Assembly (NCBI RefSeq): GCF_004791165.1
Contig: NZ_SRUZ01000001.1
Location: forward strand, 1,098,382 to 1,162,381
Length of the DNA stretch: 64,000 nucleotides
Source of the DNA: Mesorhizobium sp. M8A.F.Ca.ET.218.01.1.1
GTDB taxonomy: Bacteria > Pseudomonadota > Alphaproteobacteria > Rhizobiales > Rhizobiaceae
Direction: 5' to 3'
A program made the position numbers and the translations under genes. The notes under the pieces were generated by a model. That model made no database searches. It was not told the origin of the DNA and saw only the letters and a list, made by a program, of their open reading frames with translations. This document shows, piece by piece, positions 27,531 through 35,517 of the stretch (positions are counted from its first letter, which is position 1; every line of letters starts with the position of its first letter).

Positions 27531-27609
27531 ATCGCCTTCGTAAAACGCAAAGCAGCCTGGATCAAGGCGAGCGATGCTAGTGGCTGTTTCGAATGGGAGG
27601 AGAGTTTCG

Positions 27610-28527
27610 ATGCCGCTCGCGATGAACCGTGAGGTTTTCATTACCTGTGCCGTGACCGGTTCCGGCGGCTCGCAGGACCGCAGCCCGCATGTGCCGCGCT
27701 CGCCCAAGCAGATCGCCGACTCGGCCATCGATGCGGCCAAGGCGGGTGCGGCCATCGTCCATTGCCATGTGCGCGACCCCGAAACCGGCAAGCCCAGGCG
27801 CGACGTGCATCTCTATCGCGAGGTGACCGAGCGTATCCGCGCGGCTGACGTCGACGTCATCCTGAACCTGACCGCCGGCATGGGCGGCGACATGGTGTTC
27901 GGCTCGCCGGAAGCGCCGTTGCCGCTCAACGAAAAGGGCACCGACATGGGCGGCGCCACCAACCGCATGGAACATGTGCGCCAGTGCCTGCCGGAAATCT
28001 GCACGCTGGACTGCGGCACCATGAATTTCGCCGAAGCCGACTATGTCATGACCAACACGCCCGGCATGCTGCGCGCCATGGGCGGCATGATGACGGCGCT
28101 CGGCGTCAAGCCGGAAATCGAGGCCTTCGACACCGGGCATCTCTGGTTCGCCAAGCAACTGGTCGAGGAAAAGGTGCTCAACCCCGACGCGCTGGTGCAG
28201 CTTTGCATGGGTGTGCCGTGGGGGGCGCCCGACGACCTCAACACCTTCATGGCGATGGTCAACAACGTGCCGTCGACCTGGAACTGGTCGGCCTTCGCCA
28301 TCGGCCGCAACCAAATGGCCTATGCGGCGGCGGCGGTGCTCGCCGGCGGCAATGTCCGCGTCGGCCTGGAAGACAATCTCTGGCTCGACAAGGGCGTGCT
28401 GGCGACCAATGCCCAGCTGGTCGAGCGCGCCGCCTCGATCGTCACCAATCTCGGCGCCAGGATTCTTGGCCCGGAAGAAGTGCGCAAGAAGCTCAACCTG
28501 ACCAAGCGAGCGCCGATAGCGGCATGA
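27610..28527 (+). CDS. Beta-keto acid cleavage enzyme (BKACE), likely 3-dehydrocarnitine cleavage
   Basis: This 305-aa DUF849/BKACE (beta-alpha)8 barrel condenses a beta-keto acid with acetyl-CoA, giving acetoacetate and a new CoA ester. Metal ligands lie in AIVHCHVRDP (H-x-H); GLEDNLWLDKG carries the family glutamate; VFITCAVTGSGG opens the barrel. With carnitine dehydrogenase in the same operon the likely substrate is 3-dehydrocarnitine and the product betainyl-CoA. GGGAGGAGAG about seven bases before ATG 27610 fixes the start. Its TGA stop is the first three bases of a palindromic repeat. Confidence 0.88.
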   Translation: MPLAMNREVFITCAVTGSGGSQDRSPHVPRSPKQIADSAIDAAKAGAAIVHCHVRDPETGKPRRDVHLYREVTERIRAADVDVILNLTAGMGGDMVFGSPEAPLPLNEKGTDMGGATNRMEHVRQCLPEICTLDCGTMNFAEADYVMTNTPGMLRAMGGMMTALGVKPEIEAFDTGHLWFAKQLVEEKVLNPDALVQLCMGVPWGAPDDLNTFMAMVNNVPSTWNWSAFAIGRNQMAYAAAAVLAGGNVRVGLEDNLWLDKGVLATNAQLVERAASIVTNLGARILGPEEVRKKLNLTKRAPIAA

Positions 28528-28608
28528 GCATGATCCCGAAAGTGGGAACCGGTTTTCTCGGACAAACGGTTCTCGTTTGTCCAGAGATCATGCTCAAACA
28601 AGAAGATT
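28525..28608. repeat. GAGCATGATC-type palindromic interspersed repeat
   Basis: TGAGCATGATC (28525-28535) and GATCATGCTCA (28586-28596) are a perfect 11-bp inverted pair; inside, GGACAAACG and CGTTTGTCC form a second hairpin. It ends AAACAAGAAGAT. Relatives lie at 31515-31598 and, degraded, at 9245-9298. It contains the BKACE stop codon and could fold in the operon mRNA. Confidence 0.8.
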
Positions 28609-28628
28609 AATTCGCAGGGAGGGTCGCT

Positions 28629-29258
28629 ATGGCTACCGTCAAATTCACCGCGATGAAGGATGGCGACAGGCAAGACCACGAGTTCCTGACCGCCCATGAA
28701 ATCGACTATGCGGCCAGGACCGGCGAGCGGCTGCTCGACGCGCTGGTCCAGCTCGACGAAGGCCTGTCCGGCTACAAGATCACCCGGCTCGGCCATTCGC
28801 TGCAGGCGGCGACACGGGCCTGGCGCGACGGCGCCGACACCGACTGGATCGCCTGCGCGCTGCTGCACGACATCGGCGACATCTACGCGCCCTACAATCA
28901 CGACGAATACGCCGCTTCGATCCTGAAGCCGTTTGTGCGCGAGCAATGCACCTGGGTGGTGGAGAAACACGGCGACTTCCAGCGCCTCTACTATGCCCAC
29001 CATCTCGGCGGCAACCGCCATGCCCGCGACCGCTTCGCCGGCCACGCCTATTTCGACGATTGCGACCAGTTCTGCGAGCGCTGGGACCAGTCGAGCTTCG
29101 ACCCCGACTATGAGACGCTGCCGATCGAATTCTTCCGACCCTTCGTGCTCGAAGTCTTCGCCCGCAAGGCCTACGACCCATCCGTCATCCGCGCCGGCGA
29201 GCGCGTGCCTCTCATCGATCCCGAAACCGCCAGGACAAGAACCGGAGCCTCTCAATGA
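28629..29258 (+). CDS. HD-domain protein, candidate mixed-valent diiron oxygenase (PhnZ/TmpB-like)
   Basis: This 209-aa HD-superfamily protein shows candidate metal ligands H56 (RLGHSLQAA), H80-D81 (LLHDIGD), H114 (VEKHGDF), H124/H125 (YYAHHLGG) and D153 in CERWDQSS. The spacing H-x23-HD and the late R-W-D motif recall PhnZ and TmpB, HD proteins that are oxygenases rather than phosphohydrolases; TmpB acts on a trimethylammonium phosphonate. The gene overlaps the carnitine dehydrogenase start by four bases and is part of the operon. An oxygenase acting on a quaternary amine is therefore possible, but a phosphohydrolase cannot be excluded. Confidence 0.7.
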   Translation: MATVKFTAMKDGDRQDHEFLTAHEIDYAARTGERLLDALVQLDEGLSGYKITRLGHSLQAATRAWRDGADTDWIACALLHDIGDIYAPYNHDEYAASILKPFVREQCTWVVEKHGDFQRLYYAHHLGGNRHARDRFAGHAYFDDCDQFCERWDQSSFDPDYETLPIEFFRPFVLEVFARKAYDPSVIRAGERVPLIDPETARTRTGASQ

Positions 29259-30349
29259 GCATCATCAACAAGGCGGCCGCCATTGGCGGCGGTGTCATCG
29301 GGGCCGGCTGGGTCGCGCGCCTGCTCTTGAACGGCATCGACGTCTCCATTTTCGATCCCGATCCGGAAGCTTCACGCAAGGTTTCGGAAGTGATGAAGGG
29401 CGCGCGCCGCGCCTATAAGCAGATGGTGCCCGGCGGTCTGCCCAAGGAGGGCAAGCTCACCTTCGCCAAGACGATCGCCGAAGCGGTCGCCGATGCCGAT
29501 TTCATCCAGGAGAGCGTGCCGGAACGGCTCGATCTCAAGCACAGGGTGCTGGCCGAGATCGATGCGCATGCGCCGGCCAACGCCATTGTCGGCTCCTCGA
29601 CCTCCGGCATCAAGCCGACCGACATGCAGGTGGCGATGAAGAAGCATCCGGAGCGGCTGGTCGTCGGCCATCCGTTCAACCCGGTCTACCTGCTGCCGCT
29701 GGTCGAGATCGTCGGCGGCGACCAGACCTTCCCCGAGGCTGTCGAGGTCGCCAAGGAAATCTATGCCTCGATCGGCATGAAGCCGGTCGTGATCCGCAAG
29801 GAGATCGAAGCTTTCGTCGGCGACCGCCTGCTCGAAGCCGCCTGGCGCGAGGCGCTGTGGCTGATCAAGGACGGCATCTGCACGGTCGAGGAACTCGACG
29901 ACATCATGCGTTATGGCTTCGGCCTGCGCTGGGCGCAGATGGGCATGTTCCAGGTCTACCGCGTCGCCGGCGGCGAGGCCGGCATGCGCCACTTCATGGC
30001 GCAGTTCGGGCCCTGCCTGAAATGGCCGTGGACCAAGCTGATGGACGTTCCGGAGTTCAACGACGAGCTGGTCGACCTGATCGCCACCCAGTCGGACGAC
30101 CAGGCGCACGGCCTGTCGATCCGCGAGCTGGAAAAGATCCGCGACGACAATCTGGTCGCGATCATGGATGCGCTGTCGAAGCAGAACAAGGGCAAGGGCT
30201 GGGGCGCCGGCGCGCTGCACAAGGATTATACCAAACAGCTCGCCAAGCTGGCGGCGAAGAAGCCCGCGGCTTCAAAGGCGGCGGAAAAGGCCAAGGCCGC
30301 CAAGCCGGTGAAGAAAGCCGAAAAGCCGAAGAAAAAGAAGAAGGGCTGA
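29255..30349 (+). CDS. lcdH: L-carnitine dehydrogenase with lysine-rich C-terminal tail
   Basis: This 364-aa NAD-dependent 3-hydroxyacyl-CoA dehydrogenase-like enzyme is expected to oxidise L-carnitine to 3-dehydrocarnitine. A Rossmann motif is at AAIGGGVIGAGW (8-19), and VVGHPFNPVYLLPLVEIVGG carries the catalytic histidine and glutamate. The catalytic part ends near residue 325. Residues about 328-364 form a Lys/Ala/Pro tail (KKPAAS..KKAEKPKKKKKG) like a histone H1 tail. Some rhizobial homologues are instead fused to a thioesterase that releases betaine; that domain is absent here and none is seen in the window. The ATG overlaps the HD gene (ATGA). Confidence 0.88.
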   Translation: MSIINKAAAIGGGVIGAGWVARLLLNGIDVSIFDPDPEASRKVSEVMKGARRAYKQMVPGGLPKEGKLTFAKTIAEAVADADFIQESVPERLDLKHRVLAEIDAHAPANAIVGSSTSGIKPTDMQVAMKKHPERLVVGHPFNPVYLLPLVEIVGGDQTFPEAVEVAKEIYASIGMKPVVIRKEIEAFVGDRLLEAAWREALWLIKDGICTVEELDDIMRYGFGLRWAQMGMFQVYRVAGGEAGMRHFMAQFGPCLKWPWTKLMDVPEFNDELVDLIATQSDDQAHGLSIRELEKIRDDNLVAIMDALSKQNKGKGWGAGALHKDYTKQLAKLAAKKPAASKAAEKAKAAKPVKKAEKPKKKKKG

Positions 30350-30353
30350 GACC

Positions 30354-31517
30354 ATGGATTTCGGTCTTTCGGAAGAGCAAAAGCTCATTGTCGAGACGAC
30401 GCGTGCCTTCGTCGAGAACGAGCTTTATCCGCATGAGCGCGAGGTCGAGCGCACCGGCGTGCTGCGCCGCGAGCTGATCGAGGAGATCAAGGCCAAGGCG
30501 ATCGAGGCCGGGCTCTATGCCGCCAACATGCCGGCCGATGTCGGCGGCGCGGGGCTCGATACGGTGACCTGGCTGCTTTACGAGAAGGAACTCGGCCGGG
30601 CCAATTACGCGCTGCACTGGACCTGCGTGGCGCGTCCTTCCAACATTCTGCTCGCCGGCACGCCGGAGCAGCGCGAAAAGTACCTTTTCCCCTGCATCCG
30701 CGGCGAGAAATGGGATTGCCTGGCAATGACAGAGCCGGGCGCTGGCTCCGATCTGCGCGGCATGAAGGCATCAGCCGTGCAGGATGGCGACGACTGGGTG
30801 CTGAACGGCACCAAGCATTTTATCTCGCACGCCGATCTCGCCGATTTCGCCATCGTCTTCATGGCCTCGGGCGAGGAGGAGTCTGCGCGCGGCAAACGCA
30901 AGAAGATCACCGCCTTCTTCGTCGACAAGGGCACCAAGGGTTTCACGGTGCGCGACGGCTATCGCAACGTCTCGCATCGCGGCTACACCAACGCCATTTT
31001 GGAGTTCGACGATTGCCGGCTGCCGGCATCCCAGGTTCTGGGCGAGGTTCACAAGGGCTTCGACGTCGCCAATTCCTGGCTCGGCGCCACGCGTCTGCAG
31101 GTCGGCGCCACCTGTCTCGGCCGTGCCGAGCGGGCGCTTGGCCATGCCGTCGAATACGCCGCGCAGCGCCAGCAGTTCGGCCAGCAGATCGGCAAGTTCC
31201 AGGGCGTGTCGTTCAAGCTCGCCGACATGGCGACGGAACTCAAGGCCGCCGACCTGATGGTCTTCGAAGCCGGCTGGAAGTACGATCAGGGCACCGTCAC
31301 CGACCAGGACATGGCCATGGCCAAGCTGAAGGCCACCGAAATGCTCGCCTTTGTCGCCGACGAGGCAATCCAGATCCATGGCGGCATGGGGCTGATGGAC
31401 GACCTGCCACTGGAGCGCATCTGGCGCGATGCCCGTGTCGAGCGCATCTGGGAAGGCACTTCGGAGATTCAGCGACATATTATTTCGCGGGCGCTGCTGC
31501 GTCCGTTCGGCGCTTAG
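30354..31517 (+). CDS. Acyl-CoA dehydrogenase, probably gamma-butyrobetainyl-CoA dehydrogenase
   Basis: This 387-aa FAD enzyme has the canonical FAD/substrate motif CLAMTEPGAGSDLRGM and the late RVERIWEGTSEIQRHII, where the glutamate is the catalytic base position. Q-x-FG appears as QQFGQQIGKFQ and IQIHGGMGLM is present. It removes two hydrogens from a CoA ester. In this operon the best candidate is gamma-butyrobetainyl-CoA to crotonobetainyl-CoA, feeding the hydratase below. It lies four bases after lcdH. The substrate is inferred from context. Confidence 0.88.
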   Translation: MDFGLSEEQKLIVETTRAFVENELYPHEREVERTGVLRRELIEEIKAKAIEAGLYAANMPADVGGAGLDTVTWLLYEKELGRANYALHWTCVARPSNILLAGTPEQREKYLFPCIRGEKWDCLAMTEPGAGSDLRGMKASAVQDGDDWVLNGTKHFISHADLADFAIVFMASGEEESARGKRKKITAFFVDKGTKGFTVRDGYRNVSHRGYTNAILEFDDCRLPASQVLGEVHKGFDVANSWLGATRLQVGATCLGRAERALGHAVEYAAQRQQFGQQIGKFQGVSFKLADMATELKAADLMVFEAGWKYDQGTVTDQDMAMAKLKATEMLAFVADEAIQIHGGMGLMDDLPLERIWRDARVERIWEGTSEIQRHIISRALLRPFGA

Positions 31518-31598
31518 AGCATGATCGCGCAAAGCCGGGATTCGGTTTGTCGGGCAAACGAGATCGTTTGTCCTGAGATCTCGCTCAAAACGAAAAGA
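31515..31598. repeat. GAGCATGATC-type palindromic interspersed repeat
   Basis: TAGAGCATGATC at the left and GAGATCTCGCTCA at the right, with GGCAAACGA/TCGTTTGTCC inside as a hairpin. It starts at the acyl-CoA dehydrogenase stop codon and runs up to the start of the synthetase gene. It is the same family as 28525-28608. Confidence 0.75.
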
Positions 31599-33682
31599 TG
31601 ACCATGCATAAACTTGAACGTCTCCTGCGCCCGAAATCGATCGCCGTGTTCGGTGGCGTGCAGGCCGCCGCCGTCGTGGTGCAATCGATCAAGATGGGCT
31701 TTGCCGGCGATATCTGGCCGGTGCACCCGACCAAGGACGAGGTTGCCGGATGCAAGGCCTACCGCTCGGTCGCGGATCTGCCCGGCGCGCCGGATGCCGC
31801 CTTTGTCGGTGTCAACCGGCACCTGACCATCGAGGTGGTCAAGGCGCTGGCCGAGCGCGGGGCCGGCGGCGCCGTCTGCTTTGCCGCCGGATTTCTCGAA
31901 ACCGATGCTTATGACGACGACGGCGAACGGCTGCAGGCCGAACTGGTCGCGGCCGCCGGCCAGATGCCGATCATCGGGCCGAACTGCTACGGCCTGATCA
32001 ACTATGCCGACGGTGCGCTTTTGTGGCCCGACCAACATGGCGGCATCAGGCTGGACGAGGGCGGCAAGGGCGTCGCCATCATCACCCAGTCGTCCAACAT
32101 CGCCATCAACATGACGATGCAGAAGCGCGGCCTGCCGATCGCCTTCCTGATGACCGCCGGCAACCAGGCGCAGACCGGCCTGTCGGAAATGGCGCTCGGC
32201 CTGATCGAGGATGAGCGTGTGACGTCGCTCGGCCTGCATATCGAGGCCTTCGACTCGGTAGCCGGCTTCGAGCGCCTGGCCGCACGGGCGCGCGAGCTCA
32301 GGAAACCGATCATCGCCATGAAGGTCGGCCGGTCCGAACAGGCGCGGCAGGCAACCGTTTCGCACACCGCATCGCTGGCCGGCTCGGACGCTGCTTCCGG
32401 CGCCTTCCTGAGGCGGCTTGGCATTGCGCGGGTCGATTCCATCCCCGCCTTCATCGAGGCGCTGAAGCTGCTGCACATCACCGGCCCGCTGCCTGGCTAC
32501 AAGCTCTCGTCGATGAGCTGTTCGGGCGGCGAAGCGTCGGTCATGGCCGACAGTGCCGAAGGGCGCTGGGTCAACTTCCCGGTGCTGACCGACACCCACC
32601 GCGCCCATGTCAAATCGACCCTCGGGCCGCTGGTCGCGGTGGCCAACCCGTTGGACTACCACACCTTCATCTGGAACAACGAGCCGGCGATGACGGCCAC
32701 CTTCACCGCCATGGTGTCGGGCGGCTTCGACTTGAACATGCTGGTGCTCGACTTCCCGCGCCCCGACCGCTGCTCGGTGACCGACTGGTGGGCGACGCTG
32801 CGCGCCTTCGAATCGGCGCTGAAGACCAACAAGGCGCATGGCGCCATTGTTTCCTCGCTACCGGAGAACCTGCCCGAGGAATACACCGCCGAGCTGATGG
32901 CGCGGGGCATGGTGCCGCTGTTCGGCATTTCCGAGGCGATGGACGCCGCAGGCGCGGCAGCCTTCATCGGCTGGGCATGGGCTGAACCGCAGGCGCAGCC
33001 GGTCGACACATCCGCTGCCGGCGCGGCTGGCGGCGACCACGTCACGCCCGACGAGGCCGAAGCCAAGGCGCGGCTGATCAAGGCCGGGCTTCCCGTGCCC
33101 AAGGGCGAGCGCGCCGGCAATGCGGTCGAGGCGGTGATTTCGTCCATGGCGCTCGGCTTTCCGGTTGCCCTGAAGGCTCTTGGCGTCACCCACAAATCCG
33201 AGGTCGGCGCTGTCCGGCTCAACCTCAAGGATGCCGAGTCGGTCAGCACGGCGGCGCATGACCTGTTGCCGCTCGGCACCGGGCTCTATGTCGAGCGCAT
33301 GGTGCGCGACGGCGTCGCCGAACTGATCGTCGGCTTCACCAGGGATCCGATGTTCGGCGCCGTCATGACGCTGGGCACCGGTGGCGTGCTGGTCGAACTG
33401 CTGCGCGACAGCGTCACGCTGATGCTGCCGGCGACGCGCGACGACATCGAGGCCGCGCTGCGCGGGCTGAAACTGTTCCCGCTGCTCGAAGGCTATCGCG
33501 GCCGGCCGAAGGCCGATGTCGCCGCCGCCATAGACGCGATCGCTGGCATCGCCGGTTTCGTGCAGGAGAATGCCGGCGAGATCGAGGAACTCGACATCAA
33601 TCCGCTGATCGTCTGCACACAGGGCAAGGGCGCCTGGATCGCCGACGCGCTGCTGGTGCTGGGAGAGACCAAGAATGTCTGA
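31598..33682 (+). CDS. ADP-forming acyl-CoA synthetase, fused alpha-beta
   Basis: This 694-aa NDP-forming acyl-CoA synthetase has a CoA-binding N-domain (SIAVFGG.., about 8-135), a succinyl-CoA-ligase-like flavodoxin domain with the phosphohistidine candidate H256 in ATVSHTASLAGSDA, and a C-terminal ATP-grasp domain (about 475-690) with FPVALKALGVTHKSEVGAV. It would activate a carboxylate with CoA and ATP. Within the operon, gamma-butyrobetaine or carnitine is the likely substrate. The start is ATG 31598 or the next ATG six bases on; the ribosome-binding site is weak because a repeat fills the upstream gap. It overlaps the next gene by eight bases. Confidence 0.87.
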   Translation: MTMHKLERLLRPKSIAVFGGVQAAAVVVQSIKMGFAGDIWPVHPTKDEVAGCKAYRSVADLPGAPDAAFVGVNRHLTIEVVKALAERGAGGAVCFAAGFLETDAYDDDGERLQAELVAAAGQMPIIGPNCYGLINYADGALLWPDQHGGIRLDEGGKGVAIITQSSNIAINMTMQKRGLPIAFLMTAGNQAQTGLSEMALGLIEDERVTSLGLHIEAFDSVAGFERLAARARELRKPIIAMKVGRSEQARQATVSHTASLAGSDAASGAFLRRLGIARVDSIPAFIEALKLLHITGPLPGYKLSSMSCSGGEASVMADSAEGRWVNFPVLTDTHRAHVKSTLGPLVAVANPLDYHTFIWNNEPAMTATFTAMVSGGFDLNMLVLDFPRPDRCSVTDWWATLRAFESALKTNKAHGAIVSSLPENLPEEYTAELMARGMVPLFGISEAMDAAGAAAFIGWAWAEPQAQPVDTSAAGAAGGDHVTPDEAEAKARLIKAGLPVPKGERAGNAVEAVISSMALGFPVALKALGVTHKSEVGAVRLNLKDAESVSTAAHDLLPLGTGLYVERMVRDGVAELIVGFTRDPMFGAVMTLGTGGVLVELLRDSVTLMLPATRDDIEAALRGLKLFPLLEGYRGRPKADVAAAIDAIAGIAGFVQENAGEIEELDINPLIVCTQGKGAWIADALLVLGETKNV

Positions 33683-34457
33683 CGTCATTTCGACTCGCCG
33701 CGAAGGCACCATCCTGGAGGTCACGCTCGACCGCCCCAAGGCCAATGCGATCGACCTGAAAACCTCGCGGCTGATGGGCGAGACCTTCAAGGTGTTCCGC
33801 GACGACCCGGAACTGCGGGTCGCCATCGTCAAGACCGCCGGCGACAAGTTCTTCTGCGCCGGTTGGGACCTGAAGGCCGCGGCCAGCGGCGACGCGGTCG
33901 ACGGCGACTATGGCGTCGGCGGTTTTGCCGGGCTGCAGGAGCTGCGTGACCTCAACAAACCGGTCATTGCCTGCGTCAACGGCATGGCGGTCGGCGGCGG
34001 CTTCGAGCTGGCGCTGTCCTGCGACCTCATCTACGCCTCGGACCATTCCTCCTTCGCACTGCCCGAAATCCGTGCCGGCACGCTGGCCGACGCGGCGACG
34101 ATCAAGCTGCCGAAGCGCATCCCTTATCATGTCGCCATGGACCTTCTGCTCACCGGCCGCTGGATGGATGTCGCCGAGGCGCATCGCTGGGGCCTGGTCA
34201 ACGAGGTGCTGCCCAAGGAAAAGCTCGAGGACCGCGTTTGGGAGATCGCCCGCCTGCTCGCCAGCGGCCCGCCGCTGGTCTTCGCCGCGATTAAGGAGAC
34301 GGCGCGGGTGGCCGAGGCGCTGACCTTCCAGGATGCGATGAACAAGGTGACGCGCCGGCAGTTGCCGACCGTCGACGCGCTCTATGGGTCGGAGGACGGT
34401 ATGGAAGGGTTCCGTGCCTTCGCCGAAAAGCGCGAGCCTGTGTGGAAGGGGAAGTGA
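33675..34457 (+). CDS. caiD: Crotonobetainyl-CoA hydratase-like enoyl-CoA hydratase (CaiD type)
   Basis: This 260-aa crotonase-fold enzyme has the oxyanion region KFFCAGWDLKAAASGD, which is strikingly CaiD-like, then NGMAVGGGFELALSCDLIYAS and a catalytic glutamate in FALPEIRAG. CaiD interconverts crotonobetainyl-CoA and L-carnitinyl-CoA. It overlaps the synthetase gene by eight bases and is the last gene of the operon. Together with the dehydrogenase and synthetase it links gamma-butyrobetaine to carnitine. Confidence 0.88.
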   Translation: MSDVISTRREGTILEVTLDRPKANAIDLKTSRLMGETFKVFRDDPELRVAIVKTAGDKFFCAGWDLKAAASGDAVDGDYGVGGFAGLQELRDLNKPVIACVNGMAVGGGFELALSCDLIYASDHSSFALPEIRAGTLADAATIKLPKRIPYHVAMDLLLTGRWMDVAEAHRWGLVNEVLPKEKLEDRVWEIARLLASGPPLVFAAIKETARVAEALTFQDAMNKVTRRQLPTVDALYGSEDGMEGFRAFAEKREPVWKGK

Positions 34458-34557
34458 CACTGGAGATGATGGCGCCAGGCACCCCCCTCTGCCCTGCCGG
34501 ACCCGTTAGGCCAGAGGGCGGCCCCTGGGCGCATTCGTTGCTGTCCGGTCTCCCTTC

Positions 34558-35499
34558 ATGACCGACTACGCAAAACTCATCGATGCCGAGACCTGGGCCT
34601 TTATCGAGCGGACCAATTCCTATTATCCGCCCGACACGATCGACTACACGGTCGCGCGGCAGCGCGCGATCTATGACCGGATGTGCCGCGAGTTCTTTGC
34701 CGGCTATCCCGAGGGCGTGACGGCCGAAACCACGGTTATCGCCACGCCCGCGCGAGACGTCCCGATCCGCATCTACCGCAACGCGACGCCGGACGATGCG
34801 GCGATGGTGGTCTACATCCATGGCGGCGGCTTCATTCTCGGCGGGCTGGACAGCCATGACGATGTCTGTGCCGAACTTTGCGGCCGCACCGGTCATGAAG
34901 TGGTTTCGGTCGATTACCGGCTGGCGCCTGAACATCTGCATCCGGCCGCTTTCGATGATGCGATGAGCGCCTTCGAATGGGCGGCCCGTACCTACGATCG
35001 CCCGGTCGTGCTGTGCGGCGACAGCGCCGGCGGCAACCTTTGCGCCGCCGTTGCACACGCGACGCGTGGCCATGTGAAAAAGCCGATCGGCCAGGTGCTG
35101 ATTTATCCCGGTCTCGGCGGCGATCGCTTGCGCGGCTCCTATGTAAGGCACGCCGAAGCGCCGATGCTGACGGTACGCGATCTCGAATTCTACAAGCACA
35201 TCCGAACCGGGGGCGTGGATCAAACCGGCGACATCACGCTGTCGCCGCTGGCCGATGCCGATTTCGCCAATTTGCCGCCGACCGTGCTGATCACCGCCGA
35301 ATGCGACCCCTTGTCATCCGACGGCGAGGCTTATCGCGACCGCATCGTCGCGGCCGGCGGGCGCGCCACCTGGTTCGAGGAGCCCGGCCTGGTGCACGGC
35401 TATCTCAGGGCCCGGCACAGCGTCGGCCGCGCCCGCGCGAGCTTCACCCGGATCGTCGATGCGGTGGCGACGCTCGGAAAGGGCGGCTGGACCTGGTAG
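34558..35499 (+). CDS. Alpha/beta hydrolase, hormone-sensitive-lipase family esterase
   Basis: This 313-aa HSL-type carboxylesterase has the oxyanion motif HGGGF (88-92), the nucleophile elbow GDSAGGNL, the aspartate region ITAECDPLSSDG and the catalytic histidine in GLVHGYL. It is cytoplasmic (no signal peptide). The substrate is unknown. It lies 100 bp after caiD on the same strand and ends 18 bp before the convergent GntR gene. It could serve as the missing ester or thioester hydrolase for betaine release, but that is speculation. Confidence 0.87.
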   Translation: MTDYAKLIDAETWAFIERTNSYYPPDTIDYTVARQRAIYDRMCREFFAGYPEGVTAETTVIATPARDVPIRIYRNATPDDAAMVVYIHGGGFILGGLDSHDDVCAELCGRTGHEVVSVDYRLAPEHLHPAAFDDAMSAFEWAARTYDRPVVLCGDSAGGNLCAAVAHATRGHVKKPIGQVLIYPGLGGDRLRGSYVRHAEAPMLTVRDLEFYKHIRTGGVDQTGDITLSPLADADFANLPPTVLITAECDPLSSDGEAYRDRIVAAGGRATWFEEPGLVHGYLRARHSVGRARASFTRIVDAVATLGKGGWTW

Positions 35500-35517
35500 G
35501 GCCGGGGGCCATCCCGC

